Shown piece by piece: positions 29,704 to 41,216 of a stretch of 64,000 nt of DNA. The translations under genes were made by a program, and so were the position numbers. The DNA comes from Taiwanofungus camphoratus (Eukaryota; Basidiomycota; Agaricomycetes; Polyporales; Taiwanofungaceae): assembly GCA_003999685.1 (NCBI GenBank), contig CP021228.1, positions 992,001 through 1,056,000 of the forward strand. Reading direction: 5' to 3'. How positions within the stretch are numbered: position 1 is the stretch's first letter; every line of letters starts with the position of its first letter. The notes under the pieces were generated by a model, which saw only the letters and a list, made by a program, of their open reading frames with translations, was not told the origin of the DNA and made no database searches.

Positions 29704-30169
29704 AACCACCACCAGAGCTTATTCAAGGCGAAGATAACTATAAAGTCAAAGCTCTGGTCAGACATTGTGAGAATTGCTGAAGAAACCACCACAAATACAG
29801 AGTCAGGTGGAAGGGTTACTCATCAGCTGATGATTCATGGGAACTGAAAGACAACTTAGCCAGAACTGTGGACGGACTTCTGGATGCTTATAAGCAAAGG
29901 AAGAATCTGAGCTGAGTGGCATCATCACACTTTCACCCCACTCACTGTTCGCATGTCTCAGTCAAACCGGTCTCCCTCATCCTCGTTCACTTGTTATGGC
30001 TCATGCTATCTCTGTTGTAGTATGAAACATGATCACTGCAGGTGCCCCAACTACAAATGTGCTCAATGTAGTCACCCTTCCCCGGGCCACCTCTCTCACA
30101 AATGCACCACCACACATTACATATTCACCCTCAACCCAGAACCTCCTTACCACCCAGAATGGTTCCTGC

Positions 30170-30282
30170 ACGTCATTAAACTGTGAGGCATAACCAGCAC
30201 ATCATTAAACTGTACCGGAATGACTGACACATTGTTAAACTGTACCAGAATGATCGATACATCATAAAACTGCACAGTGTGA
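30170..30282. repeat. tandem repeat, about 36 bp unit, four diverged copies
   Basis: Each unit carries TCATTAAACTGTACCRGAATGA-like sequence (first copy at 30173 is shortest; the others start near 30210, 30243 and 30268). It lies in the 3' non-coding part of the Gypsy element. Confidence 0.6.
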
Positions 30283-30309
30283 GATGAAACACTTGCCAAG
30301 TTCAAGGTG

Positions 30310-30412
30310 AAACACCCTCATGGTATGCAATGAAACACTCAGGTTCACAGTGAAACACCCTCATGGTATGCAATGAAATACTCACACAGGTTCACAGTGA
30401 AACACCCACATT
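30310..30412. repeat. tandem repeat, about 43-45 bp unit, two copies plus a partial
   Basis: The unit contains TGGTATGCAATGAAA and GGTTCACAGTGAAACACCC; copies begin at 30321 and 30364 and a partial unit precedes them. It lies next to the 36-bp array before the purine tract of the Gypsy element. Confidence 0.65.
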
Positions 30413-30513
30413 TCATTTCAGGTTTTTTCAAATTTGATTTCCTCAAAGTTCAATGCATTACCCATAAAAGGTTATGTGATTGACCAGGTGTTCAACCTTA
30501 AGTAGGGGGGTAA

Positions 30514-30964
30514 TGATACAATTTCTTTTCTCTCATATCTTATCAGTCGGACCTCGGATTGGTCCTGTGACCTTTCACTTATTGGACAGATCTCAGGTAG
30601 ATCCAGCCTCTTTGCACAGTCTGTTGACTCATGGCTGCTTACTGTATGGGCCCCAAACGGACTCTGCTTACTCATGGACTCTGACTCATATTGGGCCCCA
30701 CACTCACATTCCATTTTATGCATATGTATTGCTAATACAGCCTGATGACTCATATTGCCAATACAGCCTGATGACTCATATTGCCTTACTTATGCTTACT
30801 CATGCTGCATTTTAGATCACATGCCTTGATCCATGCACAGAGTAGAATACATATATAAGGCCCTGTACTTTGTAGGTTGGACCTTAAGTTCAATCTGGTT
30901 ATCAGGTAGCTAGTTCACTAGCAATTCTATACTCATATCTTGCGACCTCTTGCTTTGTACCTGA
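30514..30964 (+). repeat. LTR-like sequence, first tandem copy
   Basis: Starts TGATACAATTTCTTTTCTCT right after the purine tract, as a 3' LTR should. It contains an ATATATAAGGCCCTGTACTT box (near 30850), likely the LTR TATA region, and ends ACCTGA where the second copy begins. Confidence 0.65.
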
Positions 30965-31381
30965 TGATACAATTTTTTTTCTCTCGTATCTTATCGGTCG
31001 GACCTCAGATCGGTCCCATGACCCTTTGCCTCTAGGATGGGCCTTGAGTAGATCCAGCTTCTTCACACAGTCCATTGACTCATGATTGCTTATGGTACGG
31101 GCCCTGGATGGGCCCCGCTTACTCATGGACACTGACTTATATCGGGCCCCATTCACACATTCCATCTTACACATATATATTGCTAATATGGCCTGATGAC
31201 TCATATCATCTTACTTACACTTACTCATGCTGCTTCTTAGATCACACGCCATGGTCCGTGCACAGAGTAGAATACATATATAAGGCCCTGTACTTTGTAA
31301 GTTGGACCTTAAGTTCGATCTGGTTACCAGGATTCTAGCAATCCAATACTTGTATCTTGCAATCTCTCACTTTATACCTGA
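30965..31381 (+). repeat. LTR-like sequence, second tandem copy
   Basis: Repeats the first copy from TGATACAATTT through the ATATATAAGGCC box (near 31272) to ACCTGA, with scattered substitutions. It continues into about 110 bp that also recur at 33626-33735, so the full LTR may extend past 31381. Confidence 0.65.
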
Positions 31382-31769
31382 GTACTCACTCGACATCACA
31401 TCGACTTCATGCTTCACGGACAATGGATTGTCCTTAAGTCCTTGCTACCATTATAGTAGTCAGGCCCTCACATTTGAGGCTTTGTGTTACTGGGGGGTTC
31501 ACCCTGGTAATGCTGCAGAAGCTTAGAGCAGTGTGCAGCAAAGGGTCAAGGAGGAACGGCAGTGACGACAAGTCACAATCCTCAGTAGTCTTCAACTACA
31601 AGCCCTATGTAGTCACGATAGTCTTTACGGGCTCCTTGTGGGTGCAAGAAGATGTGTAAAAAAAAGTGTATATTGGTACTAATGCATAGTACACTTCGGA
31701 ATGGATGAACAAAGAGAATACAACTAAGGAAACCTCCAGCAAAGGGTCCCCCCTTTATACTGCTACCGC
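31382..31769. other. LTR-tail sequence and short spacer
   Basis: Starts with the 110-bp tail (GTACTCACTCGACATCACAT and onward to GAGGCTTTG) shared with 33626-33735, then about 270 bp without recognisable features up to the CCGC target site. Confidence 0.4.
31766..31769. repeat. target-site duplication (ccgc), left
   Basis: CCGC directly before the TGAT start of LTR-like copy 2, repeated at 33377-33380. Confidence 0.7.
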
Positions 31770-33376
31770 TGATGAGTCCCGTAGCCTTCTGGGCCCCGAA
31801 TCGCGATTTTAGGAGCTTTCTGATCCCCCAACCGACCACTCTAAGACTCTCCTACAGCCTACGACAGGAGGGATAGGTTCCTATAATATTCCTAACGCCC
31901 CCTCTCTTTCCTAAACCCTCCTAACACCCTACGAAGTCTTGCGAAGTCACACGAGGTGCTACAAGATTTCGAATGCTAAACGCGAAGTCCCTAACTCCTG
32001 CTAAGTCCACTATCGGACACTGCCGGCCCTCCCATACTGTTCCATTGGATCTAGGTCCTATCTACTACGTCACTCATCCTGGGCTTAGCTAAGAAGTCTT
32101 AGCTAAGTCTCTCCTAGCTCTTGTGATTGCAGTTACCTCCGATAGGCTCCGAAACGGTCCGAAGTTCTGGAAGTTGGACTTAGGAAGCCTTGTGCACCCC
32201 CATGGGTCTCGATCCTATGCCATAAGGTCATCCAAGGGCGTACCCATATGACCCTCCACCCAGTTAGGACACCTCCTGCCCTGATTAGGCCAAGTCCCGC
32301 TGCTAAGAACTTCGTGCGCTCTTAGCCCGCTAAGATAGGTGACCACGGCGCATGGCTGCTCTCGGATAGTCATCCCGCCCTCGTGAATGAAGTTGGTCAC
32401 CTTTCTACCGTTCGTAGTTCCCCTGTTTCAGTTCCTAATTAGTTCCTATCCCCCTCGTGTTCACTTCGGAGTCCATGCGTTTTAGTACACATTTTGGACT
32501 CGTAAGGATCACTTCGCGCAAGATTAGTTCACCTCACGCTCCCCTATTTAGTCAGAGGTAGTTTACTATGTACCAGAGAGACCCCTCAGTGCACGCTTCT
32601 CTCTTTGGAATACCAGTTCCCCTGTAGCTCCGATCTCAGGAAAGCGCCGCGAGTACAACCTTAGGAACGGTCCTAAGGTCCCTAAGTCTCCACCCCAGCT
32701 CCGTTTCAGTACCTTTGAACTATGTCTATGCTCGCGATATATCTACGAACCACGTCTACGCTTCCCGAACTACGCACTACGATCTACGAAAGTCGCCGTG
32801 ACTTCGCACCCTTCAGCACCTCTTATAGCACCTATCCGGTGGGCCTCCGCCTTAGTTATACCCTTAGGCTCACGTTGTGTCATCCCTACGTCCTACGAAT
32901 AGCCCTACGACCCTCCCATAGCCTTAGTTACAGGCTATAGTACATCTCCCTACGCCCTCGAACTCTCCGACCTCTCCTACAGGTCTCCTACGCTAGCCAA
33001 ACCTCGCCCACTTCGCTCTAACACACCTCTAAGCCTTACGCCCTTTAGCTAACTCTAGCTAGAAGGACTTCGCAGCATCTATGAAGTCAGCTCGCGCGAT
33101 TTAGCTAAAACTTCGAAGGACTTCGCAAGACCTCGAAGAACTTCGCATACTTCGGAGGGCCTCGCAAGGCCTTAGGGATAGTATAGCACTTAGGAACAAG
33201 ATCCTGTTGTGCAGGACCCTTGACCCCTTACTCCCCCACTTATAAAAACAAGACATACAGGTTTCCCGGTATCATACAGGTTGTAGCTCTTACCCTCACA
33301 CCCTCACAGTTATCACACTACCCCCAGCCACGTTGCGGAGCACTCCCTAGGTGCCAGGGTCCCCTAGGTCGTATCA
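31770..33376. mobile_element. LTR-like element, copy 2 (1,607 bp, probable solo LTR)
   Basis: Same orientation and same TGATGAGTCC...GTCGTATCA ends as copy 1, with a different 4-bp duplication (CCGC), so it is an independent insertion and not a tandem copy. Similarity to copy 1 is very high along its length, mostly single-base changes plus the two missing stretches. No coding frame. Confidence 0.8.
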
Positions 33377-33380
33377 CCGC
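33377..33380. repeat. target-site duplication (ccgc), right
   Basis: CCGC directly after the ATCA end of copy 2. Confidence 0.7.
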
Positions 33381-33592
33381 CCAGGTATAGCTAAGCAGTC
33401 CCCCAGAGACAGCGTAAGACGAGAAGAGTCAGCGGCCCGAAAGTACATAACTACCATGGCGTAAGCGGGGACAGTTGGCCCATCAGTCAGTCTGGGTAAG
33501 CAATGCGTGGAAGGGATGCCACACGTCCATGGTGTGATGAACAAAGGAAAAGAAAAAATGAATAAGTCCCTAGTCCTACCCGCCGGTAACAC

Positions 33593-33754
33593 TTTGCGGT
33601 CATTGATACCAGCTTGTATCACCTGAGGTACTCGCTCAACATCTATCAACTTCATGCTTTATGGACAATGCATTGTCCTTAAGTCCTCACTACCTTCTAT
33701 CATAGTCAGGCCCTCACGTTCGAGGCTTTGCGGTCATTGATACCAGCTCATATC
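33593..33754. repeat. LTR-tail relic with a flanking direct repeat
   Basis: TTTGCGGTCATTGATACCAG occurs at 33593 and again at 33727, bracketing the 110-bp LTR tail also seen at 31382. Its reverse complement contains TGGTATCA, typical of retrotransposon primer-binding sites, so this may be the LTR/PBS edge of a minus-strand element. The similarity ends inside an actin-gene intron at about 33755. Confidence 0.5.
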
Positions 33755-33935
33755 ATCCTGCCTGCTCTTGCATGCAATGTTAGAAGATAACTCTGAGATA
33801 CCATTGTACAGGTCAAGATTGTTGCTCCATCAGAGAGGAAGTATTTGGTCTGGATTGGCAGCTTGATCTTGGCATCATTGAACATGTTCCAGAACATGTG
33901 GTGCTCAAGACAGGAATACGACAAGTCGGGAACTA
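33755..33935 (+). pseudogene. actin 3' fragment (block A)
   Basis: An intron relic ending TTGTACAG at 33812 is followed by [16 protein letters not shown], then [20 protein letters not shown]: the actin C-terminus (usual [20 protein letters not shown]). The upstream actin exons are replaced by LTR-like sequence. The intron is homologous to that of the actin fragment at 59,230-59,605. The normal ending after the EYDKSG region is lost. Confidence 0.8.
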
Positions 33936-34949
33936 CTATTATTCATTGCAGTGCGTGCCTTCGTTCATCACTCGCATGCTTTTCCACATTGACGCCCCTC
34001 CACCCCAGAGTGCTGTGAGGAATATCATCAATGGTACTATGAGTGCCCTTATCGTAACTGAATATATTGTTTGTGGCTATTGCTCAGTTTCCTCATGTAT
34101 CTTCGTGGATAATTGTTACATTCTCCGCAATGCATGCTAGACATTCATCGATACAGAGACTTACAGTAACATTGAACTATGCCAAGTCTGCGAAAATTGA
34201 GTCTTGCATTCATATATGCTGGTTTGATTGCAGTCAGCAGCATTCGCAGCTGATAGACATGCTATTGTCAGCCCTCCGTCGCTCGGAAGGTCGGGGCACT
34301 TGATCTACTTGAGCGCGAATCTGATGGTCGTAAATTCTGTCCTAGAGGGACGACATCCAGTTACTGCAGTCATCGTCCACTCAACATCATTATGCCCCAC
34401 CAGCACAAGTCCTTGCTTGTAAGCCATGGGCTTGCGCAAAGCATGTAAAATTCATGCGCTTCAGTTGCGAGGGCCGTTCGGGATCCTGACATACTCATCC
34501 GATATCACAGACTTACTACGCGGTTTGAACCCGGTTCTCTTCTTGCTCGCCTTTTTGAAATCGTATCCCATGTCAACACAACGCACGCTCTGCAATTAAT
34601 GCGGTCAGACAGATTCCCGCTGCATTTGCAAGGCCCTTGTACGGCATATTACATTACCTTTGCAAGCATCTCCCTTATCACTCGAAAGAAATAGCGAAAT
34701 TACTACTACATTCTAGATGTGAGAACTCGTCGAGTTCGGCAGGTGTACTTCACTGATAGATCTGATCAAGCAATGAATAGTTCAGCTCGGACAAACACAC
34801 TATTACCAATGCGATGCAAGACTGCTTGCGGGATGAGCCATATTGTTGCTGATTTCCATATTTTGCGAAACCTGAAGATGCTGACAATGACGATTTTTAA
34901 GAACACGACTTTGACATACATTGTGTCCCGAGGCAGTACCCATCACGGG
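33936..34949. other. intergenic within the duplicated block, no gene seen
   Basis: About 1 kb between the actin fragment and the IMPACT relic. The sister block has only about 210 bp here. Short frames (33898-34140 and others) match nothing known. Confidence 0.35.
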
Positions 34950-35735
34950 CGTTGAGGGGCACAACTGGGAGAATACCAGGTTCCTCAGGTGGTTTCTCCT
35001 CATTGCTAACTCATCGAGTAGTTTTCGAGGACCCGCGGGAATGGATGCCGGGTAAATTCGGCACCGTAATCCGAGCCTCATACAACCATACCAATGGTAC
35101 ACAACATCTTCATACTGCATTAGCTCCAGCAACCGTGAGAGACGCTCGCCTGCACAGGATTCATCGCTATCTGAGGAGCCAAATGCAATTGGTACAGTAT
35201 TAGCATTACCTGAGATGCCCGTTGCAGATGTTCGTCATGCAGATATTGCGTGTGTAGCACACTTTGTACGAGGGGAACCAATATCAAGGTGTGCGATAAT
35301 GTGAGAAACACACTTGGTGGGTGGCCGAGAATCAACGACAGTATTGCCACTGGGATCGGCTGCAGAAAAAGAAAGAAGCATATACTTGGAAGGTGGATTT
35401 GAGATGGGTAAGAACCCCGGAGGAAGCGATTTGGTATGGCCAAGGAGGGTTCTCAGAGCGCGTTTGGAACAACGTCGCATCGCAACTTGAGTGTATGTAC
35501 CCTCGCCTAACATGTATAGGTGTGTGAAAATGAGCACGTAACAGGGCGACGGCGGACATACTCGCAGAGGCTGCGTAAGTATCTGCATGACTTTGACCAC
35601 ACGTGCTCATGGAAGCGGTGGTAAGAGAGAATAAACGACCGTGGCTGCCACTGGTCGGGCGTCTCATTGGCCTGCCACGTACACGTGACCGACGCGTGTA
35701 GGTGAATGGTCAATGGATTGCTCGCGAGTTTCAGA
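34950..35735 (-). pseudogene. inverted relic of the IMPACT-domain gene (block A)
   Basis: Read on the minus strand it aligns from promoter to last exon with the gene at 58,275: TTCACCTACACGCGTCGGTC upstream, then WPYQIASSGVLTHLKSTFQ, then PPTKCVSHIIAHLDIGSPRTK, then a damaged EDVVYHWYGCMRLG in place of EDVVLVVYRWYGGVKLG. Frames change several times between these pieces and the C-terminus is scrambled, so the copy is dead. Confidence 0.85.
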
Positions 35736-35942
35736 CTTACTGCCAGCTCTCAAGACTCTGCAGTGTACTCAATAGCAGTGAAAGAAGCACGCTCGGTAGT
35801 CGTGCATCTCAATATTAAAACCACAGCCGTTGCGTGCTTACCTGTTTCCATTGTTCTATTCAACTAGCTACGGGCAGCCACCATCCCATCTCAAAGCGTG
35901 TAGAGCCACAGCTGGCCACCGCTGGCCACCGCAGTGATTGCG

Positions 35943-35949
35943 TATATAA
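35943..35949 (+). promoter_or_regulatory. TATA-like box of the FunK1 kinase gene
   Basis: TATATAA lies 40 nt before the kinase start codon, preceded by a small GCTGGCCACC direct duplication at about 35911-35930. Confidence 0.35.
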
Positions 35950-35988
35950 CATGGATACGTTATTGTCAAGCTCCGTAGAGCATCCATC

Positions 35989-38612
35989 ATGGGTGAGCAG
36001 CAATATTCCCCGACTACTCCTCCTACTAAGAATATTCCACTACCTGATACTCCTGCCGTGCGTAAGATTACACAAGACCCATCATATCTGGATGGAGACC
36101 TGGAAGAGGGTCGAGTAGCAGTGATACAGGAACTTGGAGAATCGATCTTCGAGGTTTCTGTCCAGTTCTTTCTTGACAACATCTTCCCCCCACTTCGTCC
36201 GGAGTTCGACCTCGATGGAGTCATTCAGACGCTCAAAGACCAAAATAACATTTCACAGAGTGGACGATGGAGATCATTTCCAGTCAACCCCGCTGCGTTA
36301 TTGTCTAATGAGAATGTTACCTTCAAGCCTCTCGAAGACATGGTCAGGCAGATTGCAATGGCCGGCGGATTGGGCGGTAATGGTAGACTGCTTGACTTCG
36401 AGATTAATCCCAATCGCACACCGAAGTCGGAATTCAGAGACTCTACATCTCGCCCCGACGGATATCTCATACTGTGTGACAAACAAGATGGGGTTCATTG
36501 GACAGACATCGCCCTTTGTGCTGAATACAAGAAGGGAAAATCTATTATTGACAGGAATGATGTGAGTACGAAGGCTGATGAATGTAAGAGGCTCATAACT
36601 GATATTGGTACAGAACGTTCGGAAGATTGTGTGGGGCATGCACCATTGCATGCGCAATGATCCACGTCGAAGATTTACGATGGGCCTCACAATCGAGGAC
36701 ACGGATACGAGACTTTGGTTCCGTAGCCGTTCGGAGACATTAGTCACCGAACTTTTCAACTTTACGACGGTGCGTTGCCATACAATTTTTGTACACAGTG
36801 TCATCTTACGCTGGCATACAGGACCACAAGACCGTTGTTCATATCTTCTTGTCGTTGATGTACGCTGCATCACATGAAGTCGGATGGGATCCTACGATTT
36901 GTCCCGTCACGGATAGCGAAGGCAAGGTGCTATTGGACAGCGACGGTAAACGCCGGTTCGACATTACCGTGCGATCGGCGGACGGGACCAATGTTGTATA
37001 TCGCACAATCAAGATTCTAGCCGACTTTGGTGCAGATGCGCCCCAAGGCAGGGGTACTCGGGTTTGGGAAGCCAGGAAATTGGAGAACGGAGAGGAATGC
37101 GGAGAACCCGTCGCGCTCAAAGATTCTTGGATCGACAGTGATCGTACAAGAGAAGGCGTTCTTTATGGAGAGCTTCGCGACTCGGATACTTCCATAGATT
37201 TTCAAGATGCTATGAAGACATTCATTATGACGGTTATATGCGATGGAGATGTCTACATCAACGGAGAAGTTGATGACACTCGGACGCTCATGACGCGGGG
37301 TCAAAGAATTCCAAGAGATTGTTCCAAGTTTACAGTCCAACTCATACGGCCTCCCGCGGCCAAACTGAGCCGCTCGTCGAGAGTGGCTATAGGGCATCAT
37401 CACAGTCCGGAAGAATACAGGGAAAAGCATTCGGCCCCTCCCAGAGTCTACCATCCCAAAACACACTACCGGATTGTTCTCAAGGAGGTGTGCAAGCCCA
37501 TATCTACTGTCACCTCGCTGGCCACGGTTTTCAAGCTACTCTCACAGGTCCTTTTTGGTGAGAATTTATTCGTTTTGCGGAAGTATCCCATTATTGATCC
37601 ACTCTGTTGTGCTGGCTTGATTTAGTGTTGAGAGTTATGCACCGAAATAAGTGGGTCCATCGTGATATAAGCGCGGGAAACATCCTCGTAGACAAGGCGT
37701 CGAATGTCAAGCTGGGTGATTTGGAGTACTTGAAGAGGATGAATCAAGACGGTACACATGATATACGGACGGTGCGCACTTAGTACCATGTTTGCTCCTG
37801 ACTGATCTTTATTTCTGCATCTCCAGGGCACTGCTGACTTCATGGCAGTAGAAATTGATGCACAAGAGTATAAATTCCAAGTTGAAGGTGTCTCTACAAG
37901 TCCACTTCAGGAATCTGTACCTTTTGAAGCAATCATGGCATCTGCTAGGCCATCACACCCCACTCCCCGGGTGGGACTCGAGATACCGAAAGTGCCAGTG
38001 ACACAGGAGAAGCCTGGCGTGAAATATAATCCTCTGCATGACCTTGAATCCTGCTGGTGGCTTGCAGTATATTTCGTCCTCAATAAGCGTGTCGTCCGCA
38101 TCGGTGACAGTGCACCATCAAGTGTATATGACGATAAGCTGGCCGAAGAGCAAATGCGTTACGCAAGAGGGCTTTTTCACACTCTCTTAGGAAGAAGTGA
38201 CGCCCTGACTTTCTCTCGCAATTTCATCAAGGCTGTGGGCTATCTTCATTCATCCGTTAGATACATAGGTGTCATGCTCAACATTGCGAAGCAGCGGCTC
38301 GTAGACTGTTACCGCCAAGCCGAGCAAGACTTGGCTACACTCGACCACACAGTTGCAGATGAAATTCTTGAAGCGACCGGATGGGAGTTTCTCGGCATAT
38401 CCCAAGAATTGTCAGAGAAGGAAGATATTGAAATTGGGCCACTCAAAAAGGTCGAGAGAAAGGCGACGAGCAAGCGGCGACGAGAGGACGCGGACGGAGG
38501 AGATGGCGAAGAAAACGTTCAGGCGGAGGATGTTGTATCCATCGGAAGTGCTGTCGCACAATTGAAACATTCGTCCTCGTCGAAGAAACCCAGGCTATCT
38601 TCGGATCCATAA
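35989..38612 (+). CDS. FunK1-type protein kinase
   Basis: A member of the large fungal-specific FunK1 kinase family, whose substrates are unknown. Exons 35989-36561, 36614-36769, 36822-37557, 37626-37771 and 37827-38612 give about 798 residues. The N-terminal half holds the family-typical region (RPDGYLILCDKQDGVHWTDI, then LCAEYKKG); the kinase core follows, with a catalytic loop HRDISAGNILVD (37654-37690). Where most kinases have DFG, this one reads KLGDLEYLKR, close to FunK1 forms with DF/DL-Y, and the activation-loop end reads GTADFMAVEI. A Lys/Arg/Asp-rich tail (about 38440-38520) looks like a nuclear targeting signal. The second half contains an unusually long stretch between ATP lobe and catalytic loop (about 37000-37450). 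The frame is intact; activity is not proven because of the atypical metal-binding motif. Confidence 0.88.
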
Positions 38613-39288
38613 CAGCTTGACGGCACTCATACAAGGACGCACTCTCAGAACAAGGTTGACGTGGTCGGGCAAGTCGAAGAGACAACGCGTGTCCACAAAC
38701 GCAGCCTTCCCCGGACGAGGAAAAACCAGGTGAAGTTGAAGTATATAATCGTCCTACTTAATTCCAAATGCAACTAGTGTGATGTATATTATGGAGTTGA
38801 TATCACCATGTAGAATCCAGGCTGTGTTATTTTGTTTGTTGAATTGCTGGACTGATGTTCATACGTCGAAACATTACAAGTGAGCCGTGAATATTGGTGC
38901 ATTCGAAGTTTTCGTCATGCCTTCTCAAAAGGAATTTTGTCTTCCAGATATTGGTGCATTGAGCGCGTCTACCGCGATGCAGCCGTCCCCCAATCCCCCG
39001 CCTCCCCCTTTACCTATTCCTCTCAGTCCCCCACCTCGCCGCACTCCTCGCCGTACCCCTCGCCCACCTCGCGCTGGCCCCCGCCCTCATCCAGCAGCTC
39101 CAGCTCCGTCTCGTCCTCCTCAGATTCGCACTCACACTCGGGCGTGGCCTCCGAGTGCGCCTCGGGGATATGCGCCTACTCCTCCGCCGCGCCAGCCACA
39201 CCGATGAGCCCGCGTGCCGCACGGCGCCCGCGCCCAATTCTCACCGCGCTCGCGAACAGCACCCAGCAGCCGGGGCTGCCCCCGCCCC
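38613..39288. other. intergenic with a C-rich tract
   Basis: Between the convergent FunK1 kinase and NOPCHAP1-like genes. From 38985 the plus strand is strongly C-rich. Long chance frames result on both strands. An extra 3' exon of the chaperone gene here cannot be excluded. Confidence 0.35.
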
Positions 39289-39984
39289 TCAGCGCGCACC
39301 AGCGTCCGAATCAGAACCACCAGATGTATCTGAATCTGTATCTGACTCTGACTCGGATTCCTGCTCCGAGGATTCAGACGATAATAGACTCGAAGAGCGG
39401 TCTTCTTCACCATCCGTGGAATTCGATCCAGAAGCTGTCCTGCCTTCAAACACTCCGAGGCCCAGGTTCTGATCGAAACATAGACGCTGGGTAGCCCTGA
39501 TAACAATGAAGTCATGAAAACTTACCATTTCGATGTAGTGCTCGTCGTTCTCGATGTTTTCTAGGTCAATGCTTCGTGGATCTTCCCGCAGTCGACGAGT
39601 AAGCTCGGCATTCGACGCCGCCAATTGAGGAAGAAATCTCTGCACACGCGACAGGACTGATGCATTGTATTCGAAGCGTTCAGTCAGCAAGACAGGCATA
39701 AGAGAAATTGGAGATAAAACTCACGGTCCCGGTGCGGCTCCGTCGCGAAAGTCCTCCGGTCGTCGAAATTAAACATGTTCTGTTTCTCTTCTGATATATG
39801 CCTCGTAGACGAGGAGGCATCAAGTTTCATAAAGAGCTCGTCTGAGTCGTTGAGTTGTATTGCATCTATCCTCGAGAGTGTGAGACATACGCATCCGTGC
39901 TTGCCTTCGTTCCTCATCTTCAATGTCAAGCGTCTCGACCGTGGATCCTTCGGCCTTGTCTATTATTTGAGAGTGATTATTCAT
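39289..39984 (-). CDS. NOPCHAP1-like protein (DUF4598), box C/D snoRNP assembly chaperone
   Basis: Exons 39984-39891, 39841-39725, 39656-39526 and 39468-39289 give 173 residues. The core reads LSRVQRFLPQLAASNAEL, DPRSIDLENIENDEHYIEM and, across a clean intron, NLGLGVFE, the hallmark of the NOPCHAP1 (human C12orf45) family, which links NOP58 to the R2TP/AAA+ assembly machinery in snoRNP biogenesis. A Ser/Glu/Asp-rich tail (EESSEQ-like, coded 39400-39300) follows. Family members usually have a basic C-terminal end after the acidic tail; here TGA falls after DSDAGAR, so a further 3' exon or a slightly shortened protein is possible. The start at 39984 is the second of two in-frame ATGs (the other at 40086). 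Confidence 0.75.
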
Positions 39985-41120
39985 TCTACTAATGGGATAT
40001 GTTGAAAGATGGCAGTGGTGATGTGCAAATCGGGAGTCTAGTATGGTCAGTGACCACTGGTCAGGTTTGAATGAAGCATGTGACATTGAAGAGCGCTGAG
40101 ATGTTGTAACGGAGTCGAGGGGAACGCGCCGGCAGATGCCGAGGTGGGGAGAGTACCCCCAGCGTTGGAATTGACGGGGTCCGACCCCGTCATGTCATGA
40201 CCCAGATGTACAGGACCGTGACAGCAATGCAATCAGTCACGCCATTGTCACGCCAATTTCCGTCACGGTCTTCGGGACTCCTTGGGTATATATATCAAGT
40301 GTCAAGTACAGCACTCATATTTCTCGTTGGACTAGACTTTCCCTGCGTACTTATTATCCTATGTCATGTCGAGATACTAGAGAGTCGGTAGGATCATCTT
40401 TCTCGCATCACAATATCGATGCGCGTAGTTGTAATGTTGTACCGTGAAACGGCTTGTAACGCCCTTGAATGCACTCTTGCATTACCACATAATATCGCCC
40501 GAGTCCTGGAGCCTAGACAAAGAGTCCAAACTTACCTTCCTCCTCAGTACATTCTCCGGTGTGTGTCCATCTTACATCGCGGGTTCCTGCGACGAGTATA
40601 ACACTACAGTTTTAGCTATCAATGTTGGCTGCGACCTCTTCGGCATTCCCTGAGAGAAAATCCGAACATCACGCAAACTGATGCGGTCATCGCATTTTTG
40701 TCTCATCTTCCGACTTGCTGTCGGACGGGCCGAAACATCACAAGTAAAGAACCAGTTGCAGAAGACGCTTGCGATCAGAATAACTAGGTCCTCTTCGAGT
40801 TTATGCGAGTCTACTTTCATCTCCGTCATCGAGGCTCGTTGAAGTTCAGTCTCGGATATCTATCATGTGATCCGTCCTGCGCCGGGGATACAGCCGGTTG
40901 CCTGACGTTCCTCTCCGTAGTGATTGTGTTCCGGGAAGCTTTGTGATACAGCCTCCCTGTCGTGTCAGCACTGTCAGGACCCACTTATGTAGAGGTCTAT
41001 GCGACTTGGCAAGTTGTGTCAAACTAATTGTTTTAGAACAATGTGTGTCCATGCGTGGCATCGGCCTGCGTTGAAAGGGGAGTGTTTCATGGCGGCCAAT
41101 CCCTCATGCGTTTCTGTCAA
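39985..41120. other. intergenic, no gene seen
   Basis: About 1.1 kb with only short frames, none recognisable. The left end must contain the promoter of the minus-strand NOPCHAP1-like gene. Confidence 0.35.
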
Positions 41121-41216
41121 TGACGACTTGGAACGACTCGTCCACATCAAAAAAGAGACATCATCAAGATGACGACTTGGAACGACTCGTCCACATCAAA
41201 AGAGACATCATCAAGA
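41121..41216. repeat. tandem duplication, 49 and 47 bp
   Basis: Two near-perfect copies starting TGACGACTTGGAACGACTCG at 41121 and 41170; they differ only by two A residues in an A run. Located about 490 bp before GH128 gene B. Confidence 0.9.

Larger units (their letters stand above)
27181..30513 (+). mobile_element. decayed Gypsy chromovirus: integrase, chromodomain and 3' region, interrupted by an LTR-like insertion
   Basis: From 27220 the sequence reads a Gypsy integrase: YHKVYKWLGLPDKIISDRGP (27241-27300), a degraded HSQTDRETE, then ending near 27840 after EGPFEIMDVLGPVSY. The reading continues after the 27935-29699 insertion into a chromodomain: EPPPELIQGEDNY at the junction, then YRVRWKGYSSADDSWELKDNL (about 29798-29860), the feature that defines chromoviruses. 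A small Cys/His-rich frame (29953-30186) and two tandem-repeat blocks follow, then a purine tract (30500-30510) directly before an LTR-like start at 30514. Upstream protease, reverse transcriptase and RNase H were not found. Several stops show that it is dead. Confidence 0.8.

Noticed and set aside
29953-30186. Cys/His-rich frame as an independent zinc-finger gene
   Set aside because: It lies between the chromodomain and the purine tract of the Gypsy element and is better seen as part of that element's 3' region.
30472-31204. Minus-strand frames with similar sequence starting MSHQA
   Set aside because: Their similarity to each other comes from the tandem LTR-like copies, not from a protein family.
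34501-34560. TTTGAACC motif resembling a tRNA B box
   Set aside because: No A box at the right distance and no acceptor stem on either strand.
38880-39494. Ser/Pro-rich plus-strand frame
   Set aside because: Lies in a C-rich tract and overlaps the minus-strand NOPCHAP1-like exon 39468-39289, which aligns with a known family.
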